Positions 1 through 5,784 of a stretch of 9,468 bases of DNA are shown piece after piece. The translations under genes and the position numbers were made by a program. Numbering within the stretch: the stretch's first letter is position 1; the number at the start of each line of letters is the position of its first letter. Source of the DNA: an uncultured Campylobacter sp. Lineage in GTDB: Bacteria; Campylobacterota; Campylobacteria; Campylobacterales; Campylobacteraceae. The notes under the pieces were generated by a model. It was not told the DNA's origin and ran no database searches. It worked only from the letters and a program-made list of their open reading frames with translations. Where the stretch lies: contig NZ_CALHVN010000053.1 in NCBI RefSeq assembly GCF_938039245.1, positions 1 through 9,468 on the forward strand, read 5' to 3'.

Positions 1-34
1 GGAAGGGGCTTGAATTACGAAGTCGCTCCCTTCC
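1..34. repeat. Hairpin at left edge, possibly half of a larger palindrome
   Basis: GGAAGGG (1-7) pairs with CCCTTCC (28-34), and a G-T wobble (8/27) extends the stem. Inside it CTT (9-11) can pair with AAG (20-22). The stem begins exactly at the first base of the window, and the right side continues with a C-rich run to about base 56, so the left arm may extend out of view. No T-run follows, so a simple intrinsic terminator on the + strand is not supported. It could be part of an interspersed repeat or an RNA-gene flank; I do not recognise the family. Confidence 0.4.
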
Positions 35-84
35 CCCTTAACAATCCCCCAACCCTTACGACGTGAGAGGTTGCTACACTACGT

Positions 85-122
85 GCGGATTTAAATTTGG
101 CTGGACTTTAAATTTAAGCCGC
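85..122. repeat. AT-rich inverted repeat
   Basis: GCGG (85-88) pairs with CCGC (119-122), and TTAAATTT (91-98) pairs with AAATTTAA (110-117). A small internal loop lies at 89-90/118 and the terminal loop is 11 bases. Both arms carry AAATTT. It has no T-run beyond it and may simply arise because AAATTT is so common here, so a function is not established. Confidence 0.35.
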
Positions 123-153
123 TAGCTTTAATAAAATTTGCAGTTAAATTTAG

Positions 154-159
154 TAAAAT
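154..159 (+). promoter_or_regulatory. Candidate distal -10 box for queH
   Basis: TAAAAT followed by CGGC. The ten-base string TAAAATCGGC recurs at 1474-1483 just ahead of fabZ. Campylobacter sigma-70 promoters are known for a clear -10 and a poorly conserved -35 replaced by T-rich DNA. If used, the transcript would carry a leader of about 130 bases including the hairpin at 197-267. The box at 269 competes as the real promoter. Confidence 0.25.
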
Positions 160-196
160 CGGCAAAAATTATTCAAGACAAAATAGGCGTAGTTTA

Positions 197-267
197 AATA
201 AATTTTTCTTGCCCGCAAAGGAGCGGACCGGTCGTCCGTGACTGCGGCGGGTATAGAAAAATTTATT
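197..267. repeat. Long inverted repeat with nested hairpin ahead of queH
   Basis: The arms AATAAATTTTTCT (197-209) and AGAAAAATTTATT (255-267) are a perfect 13-base inverted repeat. Pairing continues inward through 210/253 and a G-T wobble (211/252) to CCCGC (212-216) with GCGGG (247-251), with one bulge at 254. The 30-base loop contains a second hairpin, CGGAC (224-228) with GTCCG (234-238). As RNA it would form a large structured leader; as DNA it would place matching arms next to the -10 box at 269. The ribosome binding site of queH lies outside the structure. I could not match it to a known preQ1 riboswitch class. Confidence 0.5.
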
Positions 268-268
268 C

Positions 269-274
269 TAAAAT
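269..274 (+). promoter_or_regulatory. Candidate proximal -10 box for queH
   Basis: TAAAAT followed by CCG, 22 bases before the queH start codon, preceded by an AT-rich stretch (257-267). The sequence AAAATTT-ATT-CTAAAATCCG closely resembles AAAATTT-GG-CTAAAATCGG ahead of fabZ, which supports a shared promoter style. No obvious -35 is seen, which is usual for Campylobacter. The upstream inverted repeat reaches to within one base of this box. Confidence 0.35.
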
Positions 275-296
275 CCGTCGTTTATGGGGAATTATA

Positions 297-1373
297 ATGT
301 TAGTTCATATTTGCTGCTCGGTCGACAGCCACTATTTTCTGCAGCGCCTGCGCGCCGACCGTCCGCGCGAGCGTCTCATCGGCTATTTCTACGATCCAAA
401 TATCCATCCGTACAGCGAGTTTTTGATGAGGTTTCGCGACGTAAAAAGAAGCTGCGAAAAGCTAGGTATCGAGCTCATCTGCGGTGAGTACGAATACGAG
501 GCGTGGCTTGCGGGCGCAAAAGGGCTTGAAAACGAGCCTGAAAAGGGCAAGCGCTGTGCGTATTGCTTTGATTTTCGCGTGGGAAATTCGGCCAAAAAGG
601 CGCTTGAGCTAGGCGAAAAAGCTATCACCACGACGCTACTGATGAGCCCGAAAAAGGACTTCTCGCAGCTAGAATCCGCGCTAAATAAGGCCGCGGACGA
701 ATACGGCCTTGAAGCCTTTGCCGTGGACTACCGCGCGGGCGGCGGCACGAACGCGCAGTTTGAGCTTGCTAAAAAAGATAAACTCTATCATCAAAACTAC
801 TGCGGCTGTATTTTCGGGCTTAGCAAGCAGCGCGAGGCGCAAAAACTGCCGCTTAGCGAGCTTATGAGCGAGGTTAGCGGGCGAGTGATGCCGGGCGGCA
901 TCGAGGAGCGTCTGGAGCTTTATGAAAAGGTGCGAGAGTGCGAGGAAAAGGGCGCGCCGTTTCATCTGTCGCGCAAGTATTTTCTAAACTACCGATTGTT
1001 GCGCGCCTACGTCAAATTTAGTGGCGGCGTAGTGCCGTCGTATTTTTTGCTCTACTCGCATTTTAAGCGCGAAAACGTCAAATTTAGCGTGAGCGAGGCG
1101 GCTCAAATTTGCGACGAGCTACGAGACGGCGTGATGCTATTAAATTTAGCTAAATTTAACGAGCTTTCTGGCGAAAATTTCGCTAGCGTAAACGAGCTTT
1201 GTTGCCGGCCTATCGCGGTACCTCGCGAGCTGGAAATCCGCCGCGAGCTGTGCGGAGAATTTAGCCAAAATCCTATAATCGTGCTGGATGAAATTCGCGC
1301 CGGCAGATACGAGATCTACGCTAAAGACGAGCTTTATAACGATAGTCGCGAGGTTTTGGTGGCGCAAATTTGA
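297..1373 (+). CDS. queH: Epoxyqueuosine reductase QueH with long C-terminal extension
   Basis: QueH reduces epoxyqueuosine in tRNA to queuosine, the last step of this wobble-base modification, using iron-sulfur chemistry; it is unrelated to the cobalamin-dependent QueG. The protein (358 residues) shows the family hallmarks: HICC near the N-terminus (Cys6, Cys7), a CxxC (Cys87, Cys90) inside an RCAYCFDFR block, and YCGC (Cys169, Cys171). These cysteines include the metal-cluster ligands known for the family. The QueH core ends near residue 180; about 175 further residues form an extension of unknown role with another Cys pair (302-303). The ATG at 297 places HICC right at the N-terminus as expected, with GGGGA at 286-290 as a modest ribosome site. 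The gene is separated from fabZ by 136 bases and may be its own transcription unit. Confidence 0.88.
   Translation: MLVHICCSVDSHYFLQRLRADRPRERLIGYFYDPNIHPYSEFLMRFRDVKRSCEKLGIELICGEYEYEAWLAGAKGLENEPEKGKRCAYCFDFRVGNSAKKALELGEKAITTTLLMSPKKDFSQLESALNKAADEYGLEAFAVDYRAGGGTNAQFELAKKDKLYHQNYCGCIFGLSKQREAQKLPLSELMSEVSGRVMPGGIEERLELYEKVRECEEKGAPFHLSRKYFLNYRLLRAYVKFSGGVVPSYFLLYSHFKRENVKFSVSEAAQICDELRDGVMLLNLAKFNELSGENFASVNELCCRPIAVPRELEIRRELCGEFSQNPIIVLDEIRAGRYEIYAKDELYNDSREVLVAQI
1140..1159. repeat. Perfect 20-base palindrome inside queH
   Basis: TTAAATTTAG (1140-1149) is followed directly by its own reverse complement (1150-1159), so two AAATTT hexamers flank a central AGCT. It encodes part of a Leu-Asn-Leu-Ala-Lys-Phe-Asn stretch. 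The 14 bases AGCTAAATTTAACG at 1148-1161 recur at 1373-1386, just after the queH stop. It is most simply a by-product of the high density of AAATTT and its favoured extension AAATTTAGC. Confidence 0.6.
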
Positions 1374-1402
1374 GCTAAATTTAACGCGCTCGAGATAAAA
1401 GG

Positions 1403-1437
1403 CGGGCGCGAAAATTTAGAGGCTAAATTTTGCCCCG
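1403..1437. other. Hairpin in the queH-fabZ gap
   Basis: AAAATTTAG (1411-1419) and CTAAATTTT (1423-1431) form a perfect nine-base stem with a three-base loop. G/C-rich flanks (1403-1409 and 1432-1437) can extend it with bulges. A T-rich stretch (1452-1460) follows only after 14 bases, so it is not a classical intrinsic terminator; it may attenuate read-through from queH or be an AAATTT pair without function. Confidence 0.4.
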
Positions 1438-1473
1438 GCCAAATCAATAATCTTTTTCTTAGCAAAATTTGGC

Positions 1474-1479
1474 TAAAAT
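1474..1479 (+). promoter_or_regulatory. Candidate -10 box of the fabZ operon
   Basis: TAAAAT lies 30 bases before the fabZ start codon and is preceded by a T-rich stretch (1452-1460), matching the usual Campylobacter sigma-70 layout with a weak -35. The surrounding string TAAAATCGGC is also found at 154-163. A hairpin just upstream separates it from queH. It is the best candidate for driving the six-gene fabZ-carB run. Confidence 0.4.
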
Positions 1480-1509
1480 CGGCTTTAAATTTTACTCACA
1501 AGGTTTAAA

Positions 1510-1956
1510 GTGATCGACATCGTTGAAATCCAAAAAATACTCCCGCATAGGTATCCGTTTCTGCTCATCGACCGAGTGACCGAGCTGGAGCCCGCTAAAC
1601 ACATCGTCGCGTATAAAAACATAACGATCGGCGAGCCCGTGTTTCAGGGGCACTTCCCGGGTCACCCGATATATCCGGGCGTGATGATCATCGAGGGCAT
1701 GGCGCAGGCCGGCGGCGTGCTTGCGTTTAAGAGTATGAGCGACGAGCATCAAGCGGGCATCGAAAATAAAGTCGTTTATTTTATGAGCATCGACGGAGCG
1801 AAATTTCGCCACCCGATACGCCCGGGTGACAGGCTCGAGTACCGCCTCGAAGTGCTAAAACACAAAGGTAACATCTGGGTACTAAAAGGCGAAGCCTACG
1901 TGGACGGCACGCTAGCATGCGAGGCCGAGCTAAAAGCTATGATCGTAGATAAATAA
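1510..1956 (+). CDS. fabZ: 3-hydroxyacyl-ACP dehydratase FabZ
   Basis: FabZ is a cytosolic enzyme that removes water from (3R)-hydroxyacyl-ACP in the fatty acid elongation cycle. It competes with LpxA, encoded next, for 3-hydroxyacyl-ACP, and so balances phospholipid against lipid A. The 148-residue protein is a normal family length with a hot-dog fold. LPHRYPFLLIDR (11-22) and GHFPGHP (47-53) are clear; His48 and Glu62 (in IIEGMAQ) correspond to the catalytic His/Glu pair of known FabZ. The start is GTG at 1510, six bases after AAGG (1500-1503); it gives the short N-terminus expected before LPHR. lpxA starts 10 bases after its stop. This is probably the first gene of the operon. Confidence 0.96.
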   Translation: MIDIVEIQKILPHRYPFLLIDRVTELEPAKHIVAYKNITIGEPVFQGHFPGHPIYPGVMIIEGMAQAGGVLAFKSMSDEHQAGIENKVVYFMSIDGAKFRHPIRPGDRLEYRLEVLKHKGNIWVLKGEAYVDGTLACEAELKAMIVDK

Positions 1957-1966
1957 GCGAGCCAAA

Positions 1967-2755
1967 ATGAGAAATATCCATCCGCAAGCCGTCGTCGAGG
2001 ACGGCGCGAAGATCGGCGAGGACGTAACGATCGAAGCCTACGCCTACGTCGGCAAAGACGCCGTGCTAGGCGACGGCGTACTCGTAAAGCAAGGCGCCAG
2101 GATCGTGGGCGACACGCATATCGGCGAGGGCGGTAAAATTTACAGCTACGCTATCGTGGGCGATATCCCGCAGGACGTGAGCTACCGCGCCGAGGAAAAC
2201 ACGGGCGTTCGCATCGGTAAAAACACGACGATCCGCGAGTTTTGCACGATAAACTCGGGCACGCACAAAGGCGACGGGATCACGCGTATCGGCGATAACG
2301 CCTTTATCATGGCCTACTGCCACGTCGCGCACGACTGCGTCGTCGGAAATAACGTCATCCTGGCAAATAACGCGACTCTAGCGGGTCACGTGGAGCTAGG
2401 CGACTACAGCGTCGTTGGCGGTATGACGCCGATACATCAGTTCGTGAGAGTCGGCGAGAGCTGCATGATCGCGGGCGCTAGCGCGCTATCTCAGGACGTC
2501 GTGCCGTTTTGCCTGGCTGAAGGCAACCGAGCCTATATCAGAAGCTTAAATTTAGTCGGTATCAGACGAAGGTTCGATAAAGACGCGGTCGAAGAGATAA
2601 ATAGGGCGTATAAATTTTTATTTAGAAAAAGCGGGGATCTAAAGGCTGCGGCCAGCGAGCTTTTAAAGAGCGCAGCGAACGAACAGGTGCGAAAAATGTG
2701 CGAATTTATCCTAAGCACCAAGCGCGGTATCCCGTTAGCAAAAGGAAGAGAATAA
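1967..2755 (+). CDS. lpxA: Acyl-ACP:UDP-N-acetylglucosamine O-acyltransferase LpxA
   Basis: LpxA moves a 3-hydroxyacyl chain from ACP to the 3-position of a UDP-GlcNAc-type sugar, the first step of lipid A synthesis. Its 262 residues equal the E. coli length. The first roughly 190 residues are left-handed beta-helix hexapeptide repeats (patterns such as IGEDVT, IGKNTT, VGNNVI); the rest is the helical C-terminal domain. The catalytic base is His122 in CHVAHDC, equivalent to E. coli His125. Gly170 aligns with E. coli Gly173, the residue that allows a long (C14-type) chain. Campylobacter can use the 3-amino sugar UDP-GlcNAc3N, giving amide-linked chains; the sequence alone does not settle the substrate. 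The stop codon overlaps the clpX start by one base (TAATG). Confidence 0.96.
   Translation: MRNIHPQAVVEDGAKIGEDVTIEAYAYVGKDAVLGDGVLVKQGARIVGDTHIGEGGKIYSYAIVGDIPQDVSYRAEENTGVRIGKNTTIREFCTINSGTHKGDGITRIGDNAFIMAYCHVAHDCVVGNNVILANNATLAGHVELGDYSVVGGMTPIHQFVRVGESCMIAGASALSQDVVPFCLAEGNRAYIRSLNLVGIRRRFDKDAVEEINRAYKFLFRKSGDLKAAASELLKSAANEQVRKMCEFILSTKRGIPLAKGRE
2741..2750 (+). promoter_or_regulatory. Ribosome binding site fixing the clpX start
   Basis: AAAGGAAGAG lies inside the end of lpxA, just before the TAATG stop-start overlap. It supports ATG 2755 over the in-frame ATG at 2698, which would add 19 basic residues unlike any ClpX N-terminus. A near copy, AAAGGAAGA, precedes carB (5772-5780) at the same kind of overlap. 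Confidence 0.7.
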
Positions 2756-3993
2756 TGGTGAGAAAATGTAATTTTTGCGGCGAGACGGAGTCAAACGATA
2801 GACGCCTTTTTGCGGATTTGGACAATAAGGCTTTCATCTGCGAATACTGCGTGAATGCTGCTTATAATATGATTTGCGGCGATACGAGCCTGCAAGAATC
2901 AAGTCCTGAAAATAAAACCGACAAAGACTATACGAATTTAACTCCAAAAGAGCTAAAAGCGGTGCTAGATAACTACGTCATCGGTCAAGATAAGGCCAAA
3001 AAGGTCTTTAGCGTCGGCGTTTATAACCATTACAAAAGAATTTTTAGAAAAGGCGAGATCGAGGACGATACGGAGATATCAAAATCAAATATCTTGCTAG
3101 TCGGCCCTACCGGTAGCGGCAAGACGCTGATGGCACAGACGCTGGCTAAATTTCTAGATGTGCCTATCGCTATCTGCGACGCTACGAGCCTAACGGAGGC
3201 CGGCTACGTCGGCGAAGACGTGGAAAATATCCTGACTCGTCTTTTACAGGCCGCAGACGGCGACGTAAAGCGCGCCGAGCAGGGCATAGTTTTCGTTGAC
3301 GAGATAGACAAGATCGCCAGGATGAGCGAAAATCGCTCGATCACGCGCGACGTGAGCGGCGAGGGCGTACAGCAGGCGCTTTTAAAAATCATAGAGGGCA
3401 GCCTCGTAAATATCCCTCCAAAAGGCGGCAGGAAGCACCCCAATCAGGAATTTATCCAGATAGACACCTCAAATATCCTCTTTGTCTGCGGGGGCGCGTT
3501 TGACGGACTAGCCGACATCATCGAACGCAGGATCGGTAAAAACGTGCTGGGCTTTGGTCAAGATAAACGCTCAAAAGACGATAGGGAAAATTTGCTAGAC
3601 GCGCTTGAGAGCGACGATTTGGTGCATTTTGGACTAATCCCGGAGCTAATCGGCAGACTTCACGTGGTCGCCACGCTAAATAAGATCACCGAGGATGATA
3701 TGGTGCGAATTTTAACCGAGCCTAAAAATGCGATACTAAAGCAGTACCAAAAGCTTTTCGCGATAGATAGGGCAAATTTGAAATTTGACGACGAAGCTCT
3801 AAAAGAGGTCGCGAGACTAGCTATCGAGCGAAAAACGGGAGCTAGAGGGCTACGAAGCATAATGGAAGAGGTAATGACTGACATAATGTATGAGCTACCG
3901 GAGCTTGCGGGCTACGACGTGGTGATAACAAAAGAGGTCGTAAGCGGCAAAGAAAAGCCGATTTTCGTAAAAAACAATAAAATAAGCGCATAA
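2755..3993 (+). CDS. clpX: ATP-dependent Clp protease unfoldase subunit ClpX
   Basis: ClpX is a hexameric AAA+ unfoldase that recognises tagged proteins and feeds them to the ClpP peptidase in the cytoplasm. The 412-residue protein is full length. The N-terminal zinc-binding domain has Cys5, Cys8, Cys29 and Cys32. The AAA+ module shows Walker A GPTGSGKT (117-124), pore-1 loop GYVG (150-153), Walker B IVFVDEID (178-185), the RKH pore loop (226-228), the arginine finger Arg301 in ELIGRL and sensor-2 Arg364 in GARGLRS. The ClpP-docking tripeptide is LGF (265-267), fitting the [LIVMP]GF rule. No clpP is adjacent, so ClpP must be encoded elsewhere. The start overlaps the lpxA stop by one base; mreB starts eight bases after its stop. 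Confidence 0.97.
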   Translation: MVRKCNFCGETESNDRRLFADLDNKAFICEYCVNAAYNMICGDTSLQESSPENKTDKDYTNLTPKELKAVLDNYVIGQDKAKKVFSVGVYNHYKRIFRKGEIEDDTEISKSNILLVGPTGSGKTLMAQTLAKFLDVPIAICDATSLTEAGYVGEDVENILTRLLQAADGDVKRAEQGIVFVDEIDKIARMSENRSITRDVSGEGVQQALLKIIEGSLVNIPPKGGRKHPNQEFIQIDTSNILFVCGGAFDGLADIIERRIGKNVLGFGQDKRSKDDRENLLDALESDDLVHFGLIPELIGRLHVVATLNKITEDDMVRILTEPKNAILKQYQKLFAIDRANLKFDDEALKEVARLAIERKTGARGLRSIMEEVMTDIMYELPELAGYDVVITKEVVSGKEKPIFVKNNKISA

Positions 3994-4001
3994 GGATACA
4001 G

Positions 4002-5039
4002 ATGATTTTAGACCAGATAATAGGATTTTTTTCAAGCGATATGGGTATCGACCTAGGCACGGCAAATACGCTAGTTTTGGTAAAAGATAAGGGTATCATA
4101 ATAAACGAGCCCTCCGTCGTCGCGGTACAACGCGAAAAATACGGCAAGCAAAAAATCTTAGCCGTCGGCCACGAAGCAAAAGAGATGGTGGGTAAAACTC
4201 CCGGCGATATCGAGGCGATCCGTCCGATGAGAGACGGCGTTATCGCGGATTTTGACATGACGGAAAAGATGATCCGCTATTTTATCGAAAAAACTCACCG
4301 CAGAAAGAGCTTCCTGCGCCCTCGTATCATTATCTCCGTGCCTTACGGCCTAACTCAAGTCGAGCGAAAAGCCGTGCGAGAGAGCGCGCTAAGCGCCGGG
4401 GCTAGAGAGGTATTTTTGATCGAGGAGCCGATGGCTGCGGCTATCGGGGCAAATTTACCCGTGCGCGAACCGCAAGGAAACCTAGTCGTCGATATCGGCG
4501 GCGGTACGACCGAGATCGGCGTAGTGTCTCTAGGCGGCCTAGTCATCAGCAAATCTATCCGCACCGCGGGCGATAAAATCGATATGAGTATCGTAAACTA
4601 CATAAAAGAAAAATACAACCTCCTAATCGGCGAGCGCGCGGGCGAGGATATCAAAATCTCCGTCGGTTCGGCGATTCAGCTACCCGAGGAGCTTAGCATC
4701 GTAGTAAAAGGTCGCGACCAAATCAGCGGCCTACTAAGCCGCGTGGAGCTAACGAGCGAGGACGTGCGCGAGGCTATGCGAGAACCTCTAAAAGAGATCG
4801 CAGACGCCCTAAAAACCGTACTTGAGATGATGCCGCCCGATCTTGCCGGGGATATCGTTGAAAACGGCATCGTGCTAACCGGAGGCGGAGCGCTGATCCG
4901 CGGCCTTGATAAATATCTAAGCGATATCGTTAAGCTTCCGGTTTTCGTCGCGGACGATCCGTTGCTAGCCGTGGCTAGAGGTACCGGCAAGGCTCTTGAG
5001 GAGATTAAATTTTTACAACAACTCGTAAATGAAGAGTAA
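4002..5039 (+). CDS. mreB: Rod shape-determining actin-like protein MreB
   Basis: MreB is the bacterial actin homologue that forms membrane-bound filaments and guides side-wall peptidoglycan synthesis, here probably helping to make a curved rod. The 345 residues are full length. Residues 1-12 (MILDQIIGFFSS) look like a membrane-binding amphipathic helix. Nucleotide motifs are phosphate-1 GIDLGTANT (15-23), the catalytic Glu in IEEPMAAAIG (140-149), phosphate-2 VDIGGGTTEIG (163-173) and the adenosine motif TGGGALIRG (293-301). AAGGATA (3992-3998) serves as the ribosome site. The reading frame ends 11 bases inside mreC. Nothing appears missing. Confidence 0.97.
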   Translation: MILDQIIGFFSSDMGIDLGTANTLVLVKDKGIIINEPSVVAVQREKYGKQKILAVGHEAKEMVGKTPGDIEAIRPMRDGVIADFDMTEKMIRYFIEKTHRRKSFLRPRIIISVPYGLTQVERKAVRESALSAGAREVFLIEEPMAAAIGANLPVREPQGNLVVDIGGGTTEIGVVSLGGLVISKSIRTAGDKIDMSIVNYIKEKYNLLIGERAGEDIKISVGSAIQLPEELSIVVKGRDQISGLLSRVELTSEDVREAMREPLKEIADALKTVLEMMPPDLAGDIVENGIVLTGGGALIRGLDKYLSDIVKLPVFVADDPLLAVARGTGKALEEIKFLQQLVNEE

Positions 5040-5784
5040 AATTTTATTCGTCGCTCTTATAGGCGCGCTGGTATTTTTTTCGCTTGATAGAGGCGCGCTC
5101 ATCTCGGGATACGTCGTAAATTTAAACAGCCGCATAGTCGCCGCCTACGACGACGCGGTCAAATTTGTAAAAGACGGCGTAAACGAGCATTTTAGGCAGC
5201 GCGAGGAGATAAAGCAGCTTCGCGCTCAAAACGCCGAACTGGAAAAATCGGCAGCTCTGCTTTCAAGCTTCGCAAAGGAGCTAAACGAAATTTTGGTCGA
5301 TAAAAACTCGACCGCCTACGAGCCTAGAGTCCAGCTCGTACGAGCGCTAAGCTACGTAAATATCAGCGACTACGACAAGGTCTGGTTGGATAAATTTAGC
5401 GGCTACGACGAGTCTAAAATTTACGGGCTAATTTACCAAGGTAAGAGCGCGGGTATCGTCGTGAGCAAGGACGGCAACCCTATGGCCTTGCTGCAAAACG
5501 ATCCAAAAAGTATATTCGCCGTATCAATCGGCGAGGAAAAAATCCCGGGCATAGCGCACGGGAGCAAAGACGGAATAACGGTGAAATTTATCCCCCAGTG
5601 GCTCAGCCCAAAGGAGGGCGACGAGGTCGTCACGAGCGGGCTTGACGGGATATTTTTCAGCGGGATTTCAGTGGGCAAGGTTACGGGCGTGATCCAAGAG
5701 AGCCTATATAAAAGCGCGGCCGTAAAGCCCTACGTAAACATAACCATCCCCTCGTATCTATACGTCGTAACAAAGGAAGAATAA
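5029..5784 (+). CDS. mreC: Rod shape-determining protein MreC
   Basis: MreC spans the inner membrane and links MreB filaments to the periplasmic wall-synthesis enzymes. The 251-residue protein has one N-terminal membrane segment (about 4-19), a helical coiled-coil stretch (about 52-90, rich in Glu, Lys and Leu), and a beta-rich periplasmic domain. The family signature is clear near the C-terminus: KEGDEVVTSGLDGIFFSGIS with VGKV following (195-218). The start ATG lies 11 bases inside mreB and has no good ribosome site ahead of it, so translation is probably coupled to mreB. The stop overlaps the carB start by one base. No mreD follows, although mreD comes next in many bacteria. Confidence 0.93.
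   Translation: MKSKILFVALIGALVFFSLDRGALISGYVVNLNSRIVAAYDDAVKFVKDGVNEHFRQREEIKQLRAQNAELEKSAALLSSFAKELNEILVDKNSTAYEPRVQLVRALSYVNISDYDKVWLDKFSGYDESKIYGLIYQGKSAGIVVSKDGNPMALLQNDPKSIFAVSIGEEKIPGIAHGSKDGITVKFIPQWLSPKEGDEVVTSGLDGIFFSGISVGKVTGVIQESLYKSAAVKPYVNITIPSYLYVVTKEE

Larger units (their letters stand above)
1..296. other. Non-coding region upstream of queH
   Basis: I find no convincing protein gene, tRNA or rRNA here. A short open frame from 284 only overlaps the start of queH in another phase and looks like its shadow. The first 84 bases are C-rich on the + strand and unlike the rest of the window in composition. From about 85 onward the DNA is AT-rich with repeated AAATTT. The region holds three potential hairpins (1-34, 85-122, 197-267) and two boxes of the form TAAAATC[GC]G (154 and 269). 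It is probably the intergenic space between an unseen left-hand gene or repeat and queH. Confidence 0.6.

Noticed and set aside
66..79. AGAGGTTGCTACAC resembles the 5' half of the preQ1-I riboswitch, and queH lies downstream
   Set aside because: The matching CCTCT strand that closes the first stem and the A-rich tail that docks into it are absent, three bases of the loop are missing, and the segment lies more than 200 bases from queH. It is treated as a chance likeness.
284..487. A short open frame overlapping the queH start on the + strand
   Set aside because: It is out of phase with queH, has Arg/Ser-rich translation typical of an off-frame reading, and queH is strongly supported by conserved cysteines.
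1403..1460. An intrinsic terminator between queH and fabZ
   Set aside because: The hairpin is real on paper, but the T-rich stretch begins about 14 bases after the stem, too far for a standard terminator, so I list it only as a hairpin.
2698..2754. Upstream ATG in frame with clpX
   Set aside because: It would add 19 basic residues not seen in ClpX and lies inside lpxA; the ATG at 2755 has a good ribosome site and begins the zinc-binding domain correctly.
3842..4258. Minus-strand open frames across clpX/mreB and elsewhere
   Set aside because: They mirror well-supported + strand genes, lack ribosome sites, and translate into Ser/Arg-rich sequences without recognisable motifs.
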